Shown here: positions 33,722-42,425 of the stretch, in pieces
Position numbering within the stretch: the first letter of the stretch is position 1
Layout of the letters: every line of letters begins with the position of its first letter
Source: Streptomyces sp. NBC_01335
GTDB taxonomy: Bacteria > Actinomycetota > Actinomycetes > Streptomycetales > Streptomycetaceae
Direction: 5' to 3'
Assembly: GCF_035953295.1 (NCBI RefSeq)
Contig: NZ_CP108370.1
Location: forward strand, 3,253,001 to 3,317,000
DNA: 64,000 nucleotides
The notes under the pieces: model-generated
Seen by the model: the letters and a program-made list of their open reading frames with translations, nothing else
Database searches by the model: none
Told to the model about the DNA's origin: nothing
Position numbers and translations under genes: made by a program

Positions 33722-35206
33722 TCAGAGCTCCGTGTAGGCGCGGCTGGTGAGGCCGTACTTCTCGGCGATGGAGTTCCACAGGCCGGACGCCTGCTTCTTG
33801 GCGGTGGTCGCCTCGCCGCTCTTCACGCCGGCCCTGCTCGTCTCATTGGTGTTGGCCGCCTTGCCGCCCTTGCAGGCCTTCTTGCCCTTCGCCTGGTGCG
33901 CCCAGTTCGCGTAGTGCTCGTCGGCCGAGGCCGAGGCCTCCCAGGCACGGGTCAGGGAGGAGGCGAGCGCGGCGTGGTCCGGCAGCTGGTCGATCGCCAC
34001 GCTCTTCAGCCGGGTCACCAGATCACGGCGCTGCTGGGCGGCGCCCTTGAGGTCGGAGGCCGCCTGGTCCAGGTCCTTGCAGCTCTTGATCTTCTCGACG
34101 GCCCCGATCACCGTCTCCCGGCTGTTGTTGCTGTCGGCGAGCAGCTTGTCCAGCTCCACCGCCTGCGGCTTCGCCGGGTCCTCGGCGGCGGGCGCCGAGG
34201 AGTCGGCGGCCGGCGAACTCGCCGAGGCCACCGGCTGCTTGTCGTCCTTCGACTCGCCGCCGCCGCTCAGCAGCGCACCGGCGCCGAGGCCGACGACCGC
34301 GCAGCCGATCACCACGGCCGCGATGAGCGGGATGTGCGCGGACCTGCGGCGCGGCGCGGGCTCGGGCTCGTACGCCTGCTGGGGGCTCTCGTACCCCTGG
34401 GGGCCCTGGTAGCCGGGTGCGTACCCCTGCTGCTGTGCCTGGGGCGGGAGTTGGCCGCCGGGGTAGCCCTGGGGCGGTCCGGCGGGCTGCCCCTGGGGGT
34501 GGCCGCCGTACTGCTGGTGGGCGGGCTGCTGGTGGTGCGCGGGGTCGACCCGGGGCATCTGCGTGGTGGCGCCGGCCGGTTCGTCGTTGCGGAAGAGGTT
34601 GTCGAACTCCGCGGGGGGACGCCGGTCCTCCGGTGCCCCCGGGCGTATGCCGTACGGGGCGCCCGGGGGCGTCGGCGGGATGTACTGGGTCGCGTCGCCG
34701 TCCTGCCCGGCCGGGACCGGTGCGATGAACTGCGTGGCGTCGGAGTCCCCGCCCGGCGCACCACCCGGTACGGCCTCCGGCGGCAGCGGCTGCGCGAACG
34801 GCTGCGGCTGGGCCGGGGGCATCGGCCCGCCCTGCTGCGGCGGCTGATACGGGTTCGGCTGCCCGCCCTGGTAGCCGCCGGGCGCCGGGAGGTACTGCGT
34901 CTGCTGACCCTGCTGGTACGGGTCGGGGGCGCCGTACCCGCCCTGCTGCGGGTAACCGCCCTGCTGCGCGTAGGGGGACGGCTGCTGCTGCCCCTGCGCC
35001 GGGGCGCCCGGGTGCTGCTGCTGTGGCGCCTGGGACCACGCCTGGCCGTCCCACGGGGAGCCACCCGCCGGGGCGGACTCCTGCGGGCGGCCGTTCGCCG
35101 CCGCGGGGTTCCAGGGGGCACCACCGTCCGCGGGCAGCACGACACCTTCGTGGGCGGGCCGTACAGCAGGAAGCTGCTGATCGTCACCCTGTCCGCTCTG
35201 CGTCAC
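33722..35206 (-). CDS. Pro/Gln-rich single-pass membrane protein
   Basis: A 494-residue protein. Residues 1-285 are low-complexity Gln/Pro/Gly/Tyr (QQGGYPQQGGYG, PQGYPGG). This part carries two matched acidic motifs, DATQFIAPVPAG and DATQYIPPTPPG, and TTQMPRVDP, which resemble Thr sites phosphorylated by Ser/Thr kinases in actinobacteria. One helix lies at about 290-312. The outer domain (about 315-494) is helical and Lys/Ala-rich with two Cys (KSCKDLDQ, KACKGG). It is monocistronic. The role is unknown; a scaffold regulated by kinases is plausible. Confidence 0.8.
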   Translation of the reverse strand: MTQSGQGDDQQLPAVRPAHEGVVLPADGGAPWNPAAANGRPQESAPAGGSPWDGQAWSQAPQQQHPGAPAQGQQQPSPYAQQGGYPQQGGYGAPDPYQQGQQTQYLPAPGGYQGGQPNPYQPPQQGGPMPPAQPQPFAQPLPPEAVPGGAPGGDSDATQFIAPVPAGQDGDATQYIPPTPPGAPYGIRPGAPEDRRPPAEFDNLFRNDEPAGATTQMPRVDPAHHQQPAHQQYGGHPQGQPAGPPQGYPGGQLPPQAQQQGYAPGYQGPQGYESPQQAYEPEPAPRRRSAHIPLIAAVVIGCAVVGLGAGALLSGGGESKDDKQPVASASSPAADSSAPAAEDPAKPQAVELDKLLADSNNSRETVIGAVEKIKSCKDLDQAASDLKGAAQQRRDLVTRLKSVAIDQLPDHAALASSLTRAWEASASADEHYANWAHQAKGKKACKGGKAANTNETSRAGVKSGEATTAKKQASGLWNSIAEKYGLTSRAYTEL

Positions 35207-35609
35207 CGGGACTCCTACGTGTCAACCTACGGAATCGTCGGCTCACGCTATCGGGTGGTTGCCCGGGTTCGCCAAGCGCGTCCGCTGCCCGCACCGTCCC
35301 TTCACGACCCGGACGGCCGCGCGACGCCTCCACGGGCGCGCGGCGGCGAGCGGCGAACGGGCCTCCACGCACCGGAGGAACCCGCAGCTCAGCAGCGTCC
35401 CGGCGGCCGGGCCCGGGTCCGCCCGGCCCGCGCGGGACGGCACCCCGCGCACCCGGGCCGGGCCCCGCACCGAGACATCCGCCACGTCGTCCGGGCGCCG
35501 GAGCACGCGCACGTACCGGAGTGCGGTCGGCGCACACCTTCCCGTACGGCGCGTGCGGCGGCAGCCGGTCCGGGCCCCGCGCACGCCCGCGCGTCCGGCC
35601 CGCCGCCCG
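35207..35609. other. Intergenic region, no feature recognised
   Basis: 403 bases of very G+C-rich sequence upstream of the Pro/Gln-rich gene. Frames here translate to Arg/Pro-rich strings without start signals. I see no repeat or clear terminator. Confidence 0.5.
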
Positions 35610-36992
35610 TCAGGCGGCCTGGAGGTCCAGGCGCGCGCTGAACTCGCGGACCGACGACTCCTCCCCGTACGGCAGCAGCCGCTGCTGGAGGTCGTCGAGG
35701 TACTCCGCGCCCCGGCTGGAACGCACCGTCTCCAGCAGCTCCACCGCCCGCAGGCCCGTGTAGCAGGCCTGTTCGACCTCGCGCTGCTGGACCTGCGCGG
35801 AGGCGAGCAGCACCAGGGCGATGCCGCGCCGGCGGGCCCTGGTCCCGGGAAGCGCGGCGAGCGCCTCCTTCGCCCGGCGGGCGGCGGCGGTGCCCTGGCC
35901 CAGATCGCGGTGGCAGTGGGCGAGTTCGTCGGCGAGGTACCCCTCGTCGAAGTGCGCGATCCAGGACGGGTCGTCGCCGGAGGACGCGTCGGCCCGCTCC
36001 AGCGCCTCCACCGCCCGGCCGGCCACCTCCTCGCAGGTGCCCGCGTCGCCCAGGGCCGCGTGCCCGCGCGCCTCGGCGGCGAGGAACATCGCCTCCGCGC
36101 GTGGCGTCACCTGTCCGCGCGCGCCCTCCTGCGCCGCGCGGGCGAGCTGCGCGATCTCCCGGGGGTTGCCGAACTGGGCGGCGAGGTGGCTCATCGACGC
36201 GGCCAGCACATAGCCGCCGTAGGCACGGTCGCCCGCCGCCTGGGCGAGGCGCAGCGCCTGGATGTAGTAGCGCTGGGCCAGGCCGGGTTGGCCGGTGTCG
36301 ATCGCCATGTAGCCGCCGAGTTCGGTGAGTCGGGCCACCGCGCCGAACAACTCCCGGCCGACCGACTCCCGGTACGCCCCCGAGAGCAGCCCGGAGACCA
36401 CGCTGTTGAGGTAGTGGACCAGCACCGGGCGGACGTGCCCGCTGCCGAACCGGTGGTCGAGGTCGACCAGCGCGGCGGTCATCGCACGGACCGCTTCCAC
36501 GTCCGAACGCCCCACCCGGGCCCCGGCGTTCCGCGCGACCTGGGAGTCGGTGGCGGTGATCAGCCAGTCCCGGCTGGGCTCGACCAGGGCGGAGGAGGCG
36601 ACGGTGGAGCCGGAGAGCAGGTCCCGGCGGCCCACGTCACTGCGCCACAGCTCGCAGACCTGCTCGATGGCCCCGAGCACCGTCGGGGCGAACTGCAGGC
36701 CGACGCCGGAGGCGAGGTTCTTGCCGTTGGCCATGCCGATCTCGTCGATGGTGACCGTGCGGCCGAGCTTGCGGCCGATGGCCTCGGCGATGATCCCCGG
36801 CGCCCGGCCCCGGGGCTGCTGCCCGCGCAGCCAACGGGCCACGGAGGTCTTGTCGTACCGGAGATCGAGTCCCCGTTCCGCGCCGACCATGTTGACCCGG
36901 CGGGCCAGGCCGGCGTTGGAACACGCGGCCTCCTGGATGAGGGTCTGGAGCCGTTCGTTCGGCTGTCGGGCTACGAGTGGTCTGGCTGCCAT
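35610..36992 (-). CDS. NsdA-like TPR regulatory protein
   Basis: A 460-residue Streptomyces regulator type. An N-terminal helix-turn-helix-like segment (about 10-85) with SNAGLARRVN and DKTSVARWLRGQQPRGRAPG is followed by an all-helical TPR-like domain (ARLTELGGYMAIDTGQPGLA, ALRLAQAAGDRAYGGYVLAA, ADELAHCHRDLGQGTAAARRA). NsdA and relatives repress sporulation and antibiotic production in S. coelicolor. The ATG at 36992 follows GGGGGAG. Upstream lies a perfect hairpin. The exact orthologue is not certain. Confidence 0.82.
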   Translation of the reverse strand: MAARPLVARQPNERLQTLIQEAACSNAGLARRVNMVGAERGLDLRYDKTSVARWLRGQQPRGRAPGIIAEAIGRKLGRTVTIDEIGMANGKNLASGVGLQFAPTVLGAIEQVCELWRSDVGRRDLLSGSTVASSALVEPSRDWLITATDSQVARNAGARVGRSDVEAVRAMTAALVDLDHRFGSGHVRPVLVHYLNSVVSGLLSGAYRESVGRELFGAVARLTELGGYMAIDTGQPGLAQRYYIQALRLAQAAGDRAYGGYVLAASMSHLAAQFGNPREIAQLARAAQEGARGQVTPRAEAMFLAAEARGHAALGDAGTCEEVAGRAVEALERADASSGDDPSWIAHFDEGYLADELAHCHRDLGQGTAAARRAKEALAALPGTRARRRGIALVLLASAQVQQREVEQACYTGLRAVELLETVRSSRGAEYLDDLQQRLLPYGEESSVREFSARLDLQAA

Positions 36993-37374
36993 GGACTCCC
37001 CCTGGAGAACGCGGTGACAGGTGAACAGGTGGTGGCATCGGACGGGCAGTGGCATCACTGCCCGTCGCCGACTCAAGCAATGCGCTCATTCCTCTGTATT
37101 CGGTACGACCGGCATGAGTGCTGCTGTTTTCGGCCACTTCACGCAAAAGACCCGTGCGTCCCGTCCCACGGCCCCCGGAACAGCCCGAGGACCGAGCCGA
37201 CGCACGGCCCCCGGCCGTGTCAGGCACAGCCTCGCCTTCCCTACCCACCCGTAGGCGCCCGGCCCCGCACGCGCCCCCGCCCATGCATCCGTGCGCCCCG
37301 TATGCGGTGCCGATGCACCGGCACGGCGGTCCGGCGCACCGTAACCACCGGTGGCGCGGGGAGTTGTGCTGGAC
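36993..37374. other. Divergent region with an 11-bp inverted repeat
   Basis: Between the NsdA-like and PrimPol genes. GACGGGCAGTG (37041-37051) and CACTGCCCGTC (37056-37066) form a perfect inverted repeat with a four-base spacer, 49-74 bases upstream of the NsdA-like start. It may be an operator or a 5'-UTR hairpin. The rest shows nothing I can name. Confidence 0.5.
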
Positions 37375-38052
37375 GTGGAAAAGCCGATCACAGTCACGGG
37401 CAACGCCCCGGTCCCCCCGCAGCGCCGCGAGCAACTGCTCGACGCCGCCGTCCGGTACACGGAGGAACGCCACTGGGACGTGTTCCCGGGCAGTTGGCTG
37501 GAGGCGGTGGACGGACACGAACGGTGCTGCTGCGGCGACGCCCGCTGCGCCCTCCCCGGCGCGCACGCCCTGCGTCCCGACTGGGCGGGGCAGGCTACCG
37601 GCAGCGGGGCGGCGGCCCGCCGGATGTGGTCCAAGCACCCGGGCTCCTCCATCCTGCTGCCGACCGGCCGCAGCTTCGACGTGATCGACGTGCCGGAGTC
37701 GGCGGGCTTCCTGGCGCTCGCGCGGATGGAGCGGATGGAGCTGACGCTCGGCCCTGCCACCTGCACCCCCGACCGCCGCATGCTCTTCTTCGTCTCCCCC
37801 GGCGCCGCCGCCAAGGTCCCCGACCTCGTCCTGCACCTCGGCTGGAACGCCGCGTCGATCGACCTCGTCGCCCGGGGCGAGGGCCACTACGTCGCCGCCC
37901 CGCCGACCCGCGTCGGCGGCCGGGGCGCGGTCCAGTGGGCCCGCCGCCCCACCACCGCCAACCGCTGGCTGCCCGAAGCGGAGGAGCTGGTCAGCCCGTT
38001 GGCGTACGCCTGTGCCCGCGAGGCGGCGGACGCGCGGTCACGCACCTCATAG
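37375..38052 (+). CDS. Stand-alone PrimPol-type primase/polymerase domain protein
   Basis: A 225-residue protein of the bifunctional DNA primase/polymerase N-terminal family. Landmarks are RHWDVFPG, the Cys/His cluster CCCGDARCALPGAH (metal site), then SILLPTGRSFDVIDVP and GEGHYVAAPPTR. There is no helicase domain, so it is the short chromosomal type found in streptomycetes, with no integrase or plasmid genes nearby. GTG codons at 37351, 37366 and 37375 are all possible; only the last is well spaced (11 bases) from GGGGAG. Activity is untested for this type. Confidence 0.82.
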   Translation: MEKPITVTGNAPVPPQRREQLLDAAVRYTEERHWDVFPGSWLEAVDGHERCCCGDARCALPGAHALRPDWAGQATGSGAAARRMWSKHPGSSILLPTGRSFDVIDVPESAGFLALARMERMELTLGPATCTPDRRMLFFVSPGAAAKVPDLVLHLGWNAASIDLVARGEGHYVAAPPTRVGGRGAVQWARRPTTANRWLPEAEELVSPLAYACAREAADARSRTS

Positions 38053-38161
38053 GGCGTGTCTGACAATTCCCGTCGGGCGGGTGGTGTCCGCCGGGTGACG
38101 CCTGGCACGCGTGTTCGCCCTACGCTGACCCCCAGGAGCGGGGACAGCGAGAGGTCGTGTC

Positions 38162-38974
38162 ATGCCTGACCGGACAGAGACGGACAGCACCAGGGAGGCC
38201 GCGCAGGCGCCACCCGCCGTGCGGGTGCAGGGGCTGTGGAAGCGGTTCGGGGAGCAGGTGGCCGTCTCCGGGATCGATCTGGACCTGCCGGCGGGCCGGT
38301 TCATCGGTCTGGTCGGGCCGAACGGCGCGGGCAAGACGACCACGCTCTCCATGGTGACGGGGCTGCTGAGGCCCGACATGGGGAAGGTCGAGATCGGCGG
38401 CCACGACGTGTGGGCCGACCCGGTCGCGGTGAAGGCGCGGATCGGGGTGCTGCCCGAGGGGCTGCGGCTCTTCGAGCGGCTCTCCGGGCGTGAACTCCTC
38501 GCCTACAACGGCCGTTTGCGCGGCATTCCCGGCGCCGAGACCGACAAGCGGGCCGCCCAGTTGCTGGACGTGCTGGATCTGGCCGGGGCGCAGCACAAGC
38601 TGGTCGTCGACTACTCGACCGGGATGCGGAAGAAGATCGGGCTGGCGGCGGCGCTGCTGCACAATCCCGAAGTGCTCTTCCTGGACGAGCCGTTCGAGGG
38701 CGTCGACCCGGTCTCCGCGCAGGCCATCCGGGGTGTGCTGGAGCGCTACACCCGTTCCGGGGCCACCGTCGTCTTCTCCAGCCATGTGATGGAGCTGGTC
38801 GAGTCGCTCTGCGACTGGGTGGCGGTGATGGCGGGGGGCCGGATCAAGGCGCAGGGCCCGCTCGCCGAGGTGCGGGGCGCGGCGCCCTCGCTCCAGCAGG
38901 CGTTCCTGGACCTGGTGGGCGCGCGTGCGGCGGACGGCGCGGACAACCTCGACTGGCTGGGCGGCGGGCGATGA
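38162..38974 (+). CDS. ABC transporter ATP-binding protein
   Basis: A 270-residue ATPase. Walker A is GPNGAGKTT, the signature region YSTGMRKKIGLAAALL and Walker B VLFLDEPFEG. A TACGCT -10-like box lies at 38121-38126, and the ATG follows GAGAGG. It overlaps the permease gene by ATGA, so the two form one exporter. The substrate is unknown; the organisation is that of ABC-2-like exporters. Confidence 0.93.
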   Translation: MPDRTETDSTREAAQAPPAVRVQGLWKRFGEQVAVSGIDLDLPAGRFIGLVGPNGAGKTTTLSMVTGLLRPDMGKVEIGGHDVWADPVAVKARIGVLPEGLRLFERLSGRELLAYNGRLRGIPGAETDKRAAQLLDVLDLAGAQHKLVVDYSTGMRKKIGLAAALLHNPEVLFLDEPFEGVDPVSAQAIRGVLERYTRSGATVVFSSHVMELVESLCDWVAVMAGGRIKAQGPLAEVRGAAPSLQQAFLDLVGARAADGADNLDWLGGGR

Positions 38975-40623
38975 GCGTCCTCGACGGCCGGCCGGGCCCG
39001 GTCGCTCCGGCCCCGGACGCCGGGACCGACGGGCTCGTCCCGCTCTTCGTACGGCTCAAGCTGGCGCTGCTCCGCAACGGGCTGCGGCAGTCGGCCGGGC
39101 GGCGGGCGGCGTTCGTGGTGACCCTGGTCGTGGTGGTGCTGATCGCGGCGGGGCAGTTGCTGGGGCTGGTGCTGCTGCGCGGTGAGGGGCGCGACGCGGC
39201 GACCGTGGTGGTGCTGGCCACCGGGGTGCTGGCGCTGGGGTGGGCGGTGCTCCCGCTGTTCTTCCCGAGCGGGGACGAGACGCTGGACCCGAGCCGGCTG
39301 GTGATGCTGCCGCTCCGGCCGCGTCCGCTGGTACGGGCCCTGCTGGCGGCCTCGCTCGTGGGTGTCGGGCCGCTGTTCGCGCTCTGCCTGCTGGTGGGTT
39401 CGGTGCTCGCGGTGGCGCACGGGTCGGGCGCGGTGGTCGTCGGGGTGGTCGCCGTACCGTTGGCGCTGCTGATCTGCGTGGCGCTGGCGCGGTCCGTCGC
39501 CACGGCCAACATCCGGCTGCTGACCTCGCGCAAGGGCCGTGACCTCGCGGTGCTGAGCGGGCTGGTGATCGCGGTGGGCATCCAGTTCGTCAACTTCGGC
39601 GCCCAGAGCCTCGGCCGGGCGGGCGGGCTCTCCTCCCTGGAGCCGGTGGCCGGCGTGGTGCGGTGGCTGCCCGCCGCCTCGGCGATCGGCGCGGTGGACT
39701 CCGCGTCGGGCGGCTCGTACGGCGAGGCGGTGGCGCAACTCCTCGTCTCGGTGGTGTCGTTGGCCGGGCTGCTGTGGTGGTGGCAGCGCGGTCTGGTGAC
39801 GCTGATGACGGCCCCGGACGGCTCGACGATCGCCGCCGCCGGGCCGCCGCGCGAGAAGGCCCGGGGCGGCCGGGGCCCGAGGCTGGGCCGGCTGCTGCCC
39901 GAGGGCCGGACCCGTACGGTGATGGGCCGGAGCCTGCGGTACGTGCTGCGGGACCCGAAGACGAAGGGCGCCTGGATCACCTCGCTGACGGTCGGGCTGA
40001 TCGTGCCCGTGTTCAACGCACTCCAGGGCGCCGGCTCGGCCTACTTCGCCTGCTTCGCGACGGGGCTGCTCGGGATGCAGATGTACAACCAGTTCGGCCA
40101 GGACACCTCCGCCTTCTGGATGGTGGCGCAGACCATCGCCTCGCCCCGGGACGCGTACGAGGAGCTGCGGGCCCGTGCCCTGGCCCTGGCCGTCGTCACC
40201 GTGCCGTACACCCTGGCCGTGGGCGCGCTGACCGCCGCGCTGCTCGGCTCCTGGGGGTCGCTCACCGGGGTGTTCGGGGTGTCGTTCGCGCTGCTCGGCG
40301 GGATGCTCGGGCTGGGCGCGCTGGCGTCGGCGCTCTTCCCGTACTCGATCCCGCAGGAGGGCGGGTTCAAGAACGTGGCGCCGGGGCAGGGCGGACTGGC
40401 CTGGATGTCGGGCGTCGGCGGCATGGTGGGCTCGGTGCTGGTGGCCTCGCCGGTGGTCGTCCTGACGGTGGTGCTGACCGTGACGGACCACCGCTCGCTC
40501 TGGCTCGTGGTGCCGGTGGGCGCGGCGTACGGCCTGCTCGCCGCCTGGGCGGGGCTGCGGCTCGGGGCGGCGCGCACGGCGGCCCGGCTGCCGGAGATCC
40601 TCGCGGCGGTCAGCAAGGGGTGA
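38971..40623 (+). CDS. ABC transporter permease
   Basis: A 550-residue membrane protein with about twelve hydrophobic helices in two blocks (about 40-260 and 335-540), separated by a cytoplasmic loop ending RTVMGRSLRYVLRDPKTKGA. Coupled to the ATPase by a 4-base overlap. No substrate-binding protein gene is nearby, so it is probably an exporter. A strong hairpin follows. Confidence 0.88.
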   Translation: MSVLDGRPGPVAPAPDAGTDGLVPLFVRLKLALLRNGLRQSAGRRAAFVVTLVVVVLIAAGQLLGLVLLRGEGRDAATVVVLATGVLALGWAVLPLFFPSGDETLDPSRLVMLPLRPRPLVRALLAASLVGVGPLFALCLLVGSVLAVAHGSGAVVVGVVAVPLALLICVALARSVATANIRLLTSRKGRDLAVLSGLVIAVGIQFVNFGAQSLGRAGGLSSLEPVAGVVRWLPAASAIGAVDSASGGSYGEAVAQLLVSVVSLAGLLWWWQRGLVTLMTAPDGSTIAAAGPPREKARGGRGPRLGRLLPEGRTRTVMGRSLRYVLRDPKTKGAWITSLTVGLIVPVFNALQGAGSAYFACFATGLLGMQMYNQFGQDTSAFWMVAQTIASPRDAYEELRARALALAVVTVPYTLAVGALTAALLGSWGSLTGVFGVSFALLGGMLGLGALASALFPYSIPQEGGFKNVAPGQGGLAWMSGVGGMVGSVLVASPVVVLTVVLTVTDHRSLWLVVPVGAAYGLLAAWAGLRLGAARTAARLPEILAAVSKG

Positions 40624-40663
40624 GCCCCGCGCCGGGCCGGGCGGTCGGCGAGGGGTGGGAGCG

Positions 40664-40692
40664 TCCACGGGGGCCCGGCGGGCCCCCGTGGA
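40664..40692. terminator. 13-bp perfect hairpin between convergent genes
   Basis: TCCACGGGGGCCC (40664-40676) pairs perfectly with GGGCCCCCGTGGA (40680-40692) across a three-base loop, between the permease stop and the hydrolase stop. Confidence 0.9.
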
Positions 40693-40697
40693 GCCCG

Positions 40698-41615
40698 TCA
40701 GGACACCACCGGCTCCGGGGACGCGTCGGCCAGTGCCGCCAGGAAGGGTTCGACCGCGACGCGCCAGGCGTCCGGCCGGTCGTAGTGGACGAGGTGGCCG
40801 GCGTCGGGCACCTCGGCGTACTGCCCGAGCGGCAGCACCCGGACCATCTCCTGGGCCTCGGCGCGGCCCAGTTGGGCATCCGTCCCGCGCAGCACCAGGG
40901 TCGGGCAGCGGACCTGCGCCAGCTCCTCCCAGTGCGCGTCCAGGACCCAGGTCGCCCGGGACGCCAGCATCTGGCGGCGGGAGAAGACGGGCCGCCAGCC
41001 GTCCTCGCCCTCGGCCATCACCTCGGCGAAGAACTCGCCGCGTGCGGGGTTGGGGCGCTCCACCCACGGATCGTCCTCGCCGAACCACTTGCGGACGGCG
41101 GCGAGGGTCGCGAAGGGGACCGGCCAGGAGTCGAGCCAGTCGCTCCACTCGCGCTGGGTGGCGGCGCCCGGCGCGGAGGCCCGCATGTCGCAGATGACCA
41201 GCGCCCGGACGAGGTCGGGGCGTTTGGCGGCGAACTGCCAGGCGGTGAGGGCGCCCATGGCGTGCCCGACGAGGGTCACCGGGCCGAGGCCGAGCTGTTC
41301 GACCGCGCTCTCGACGTCGTCCACGTACGCGTCCCGGGTGTACGGGCCGTCCGCGGGCTTCTCGCTGCGGCCGTGGCCGCGCTGGTCGAGCCCGACCACG
41401 CGGTACCGCTCCGAGAGCCATTGGGCCTGGGCGGCCCAGTGGGTGGCCCGGCCCATCAGTCCGTGCAGCAGTAAGACCCCCGGCGCACTCGCTTCCTCCG
41501 CGCGCCCCTTGGGCGGATCGGTGAACTCCCAGGCCGCGAGCCGGACGCCGTCCGAGCCCGTCACATCGATGCGCCGCACCATATGTCCTGGCATCCCCTT
41601 CTGGTTCTCGATCAC
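40698..41615 (-). CDS. Alpha/beta-hydrolase fold protein lacking the Ser nucleophile
   Basis: A 305-residue protein of the alpha/beta-hydrolase fold. LLLHGLMGRATHW is the oxyanion strand and GLDQRGHGRS is the usual loop. The acid is expected in VLRGTDAQLG and the histidine in VPDAGHLVHYD. The nucleophile elbow, normally GHSMG, reads GHAMG: the codon is GCC, Ala. The gene is otherwise full-length, so this is an altered member rather than a decayed one. Start GTG at 41615 has GAGG upstream; ATG at 41594 or 41582 are alternatives. A LexA-like box lies 24 bases upstream. Confidence 0.85.
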   Translation of the reverse strand: MIENQKGMPGHMVRRIDVTGSDGVRLAAWEFTDPPKGRAEEASAPGVLLLHGLMGRATHWAAQAQWLSERYRVVGLDQRGHGRSEKPADGPYTRDAYVDDVESAVEQLGLGPVTLVGHAMGALTAWQFAAKRPDLVRALVICDMRASAPGAATQREWSDWLDSWPVPFATLAAVRKWFGEDDPWVERPNPARGEFFAEVMAEGEDGWRPVFSRRQMLASRATWVLDAHWEELAQVRCPTLVLRGTDAQLGRAEAQEMVRVLPLGQYAEVPDAGHLVHYDRPDAWRVAVEPFLAALADASPEPVVS

Positions 41616-41638
41616 GGGTGGCCTCGCCGCTCACACTA

Positions 41639-41654
41639 TCGAACCTTTATTCGA
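41639..41654. promoter_or_regulatory. LexA/SOS-box-like palindrome
   Basis: TCGAACCTTTATTCGA: the left arm TCGAAC and right arm ATTCGA differ by one base from the symmetric TCGAAC-N4-GTTCGA of Gram-positive SOS boxes. It lies in an A+T-rich dip 24 bases upstream of the hydrolase start. Confidence 0.5.
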
Positions 41655-42198
41655 AAATGGCGCGTCCGGCGGTCAACACCGCTCGTTCGGGTGACTACGT
41701 TCCATGATTGGCCGCCGCCGACCTGGGGAGATGTTCAGCGGGGAGCGGGCCGCTCGGGGATGACGGTCCGCGGGAACGACCCTGGGAGCTCGGGGCTCCG
41801 GGTCGACACCGGGGAGGACGGGTCCCGGCGCCTCCGGGCGCCGGGCTCTCCGGCCTCCCGGCCACCGCCTCCGCCGCGCTCGCGACCGCGGCGGGGGCGC
41901 GTGCGCCGTCGCACGCCCCCGGGGCGGCGCCGGCGCGCTCCACGACCCGACGCCGACGGCCGGAGAACACCTCCGGGACACGGTCCGCCGGGCGGGCCGG
42001 GCCGCCCCGGGCGGTGCCCGGTGGAGGCGTACGTGGGCGCACGGGGGGCGCGTACCGCTGCACATGCTGGTACGACGGGCGCATTCCCTGCTCCTCCCCT
42101 GCCGCACGGCCCACCCGGCCGGCGACCTCAGGTCATATGCCTGGCTCAAGCCTGGCACGCGAGCCGCCCGGCCGCTGCAATTCCGTACGGAAAAGAGA

Positions 42199-42236
42199 AA
42201 GCGGGCGTCACGGTTCGATGACCGTGACGCCCGCTT
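42199..42236. terminator. 16-bp perfect hairpin
   Basis: AAGCGGGCGTCACGGT (42199-42214) pairs perfectly with ACCGTGACGCCCGCTT (42221-42236) across six bases. It lies 219 bases beyond the dmdR1 stop (minus strand). No plus-strand gene I trust ends just before it. Confidence 0.8.
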
Positions 42237-42425
42237 CTCCGGTGCCGTGCGGCGGGACGCGGAGCGTGGTGGGGGGTTCCGTCCCTGCTCGGAGCGTGCG
42301 CGGCGCGCGTACGCCACCCCCGGGCGCCCGACGGCGTCCCGACGGCGGCTTCCCAGCACCCGGGGCGCGGGGCCGCCGCTCGTGCCCCCTCGTGCTCCGG
42401 GCCGTGCGCACCCCCGCTCCGGCGG

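Noticed and set aside
41695..42114. 139-codon minus-strand frame in the 41.6-42.4 kb gap
   Set aside because: Ala/Pro/Arg-rich with no domain or Shine-Dalgarno; coding status could not be supported.
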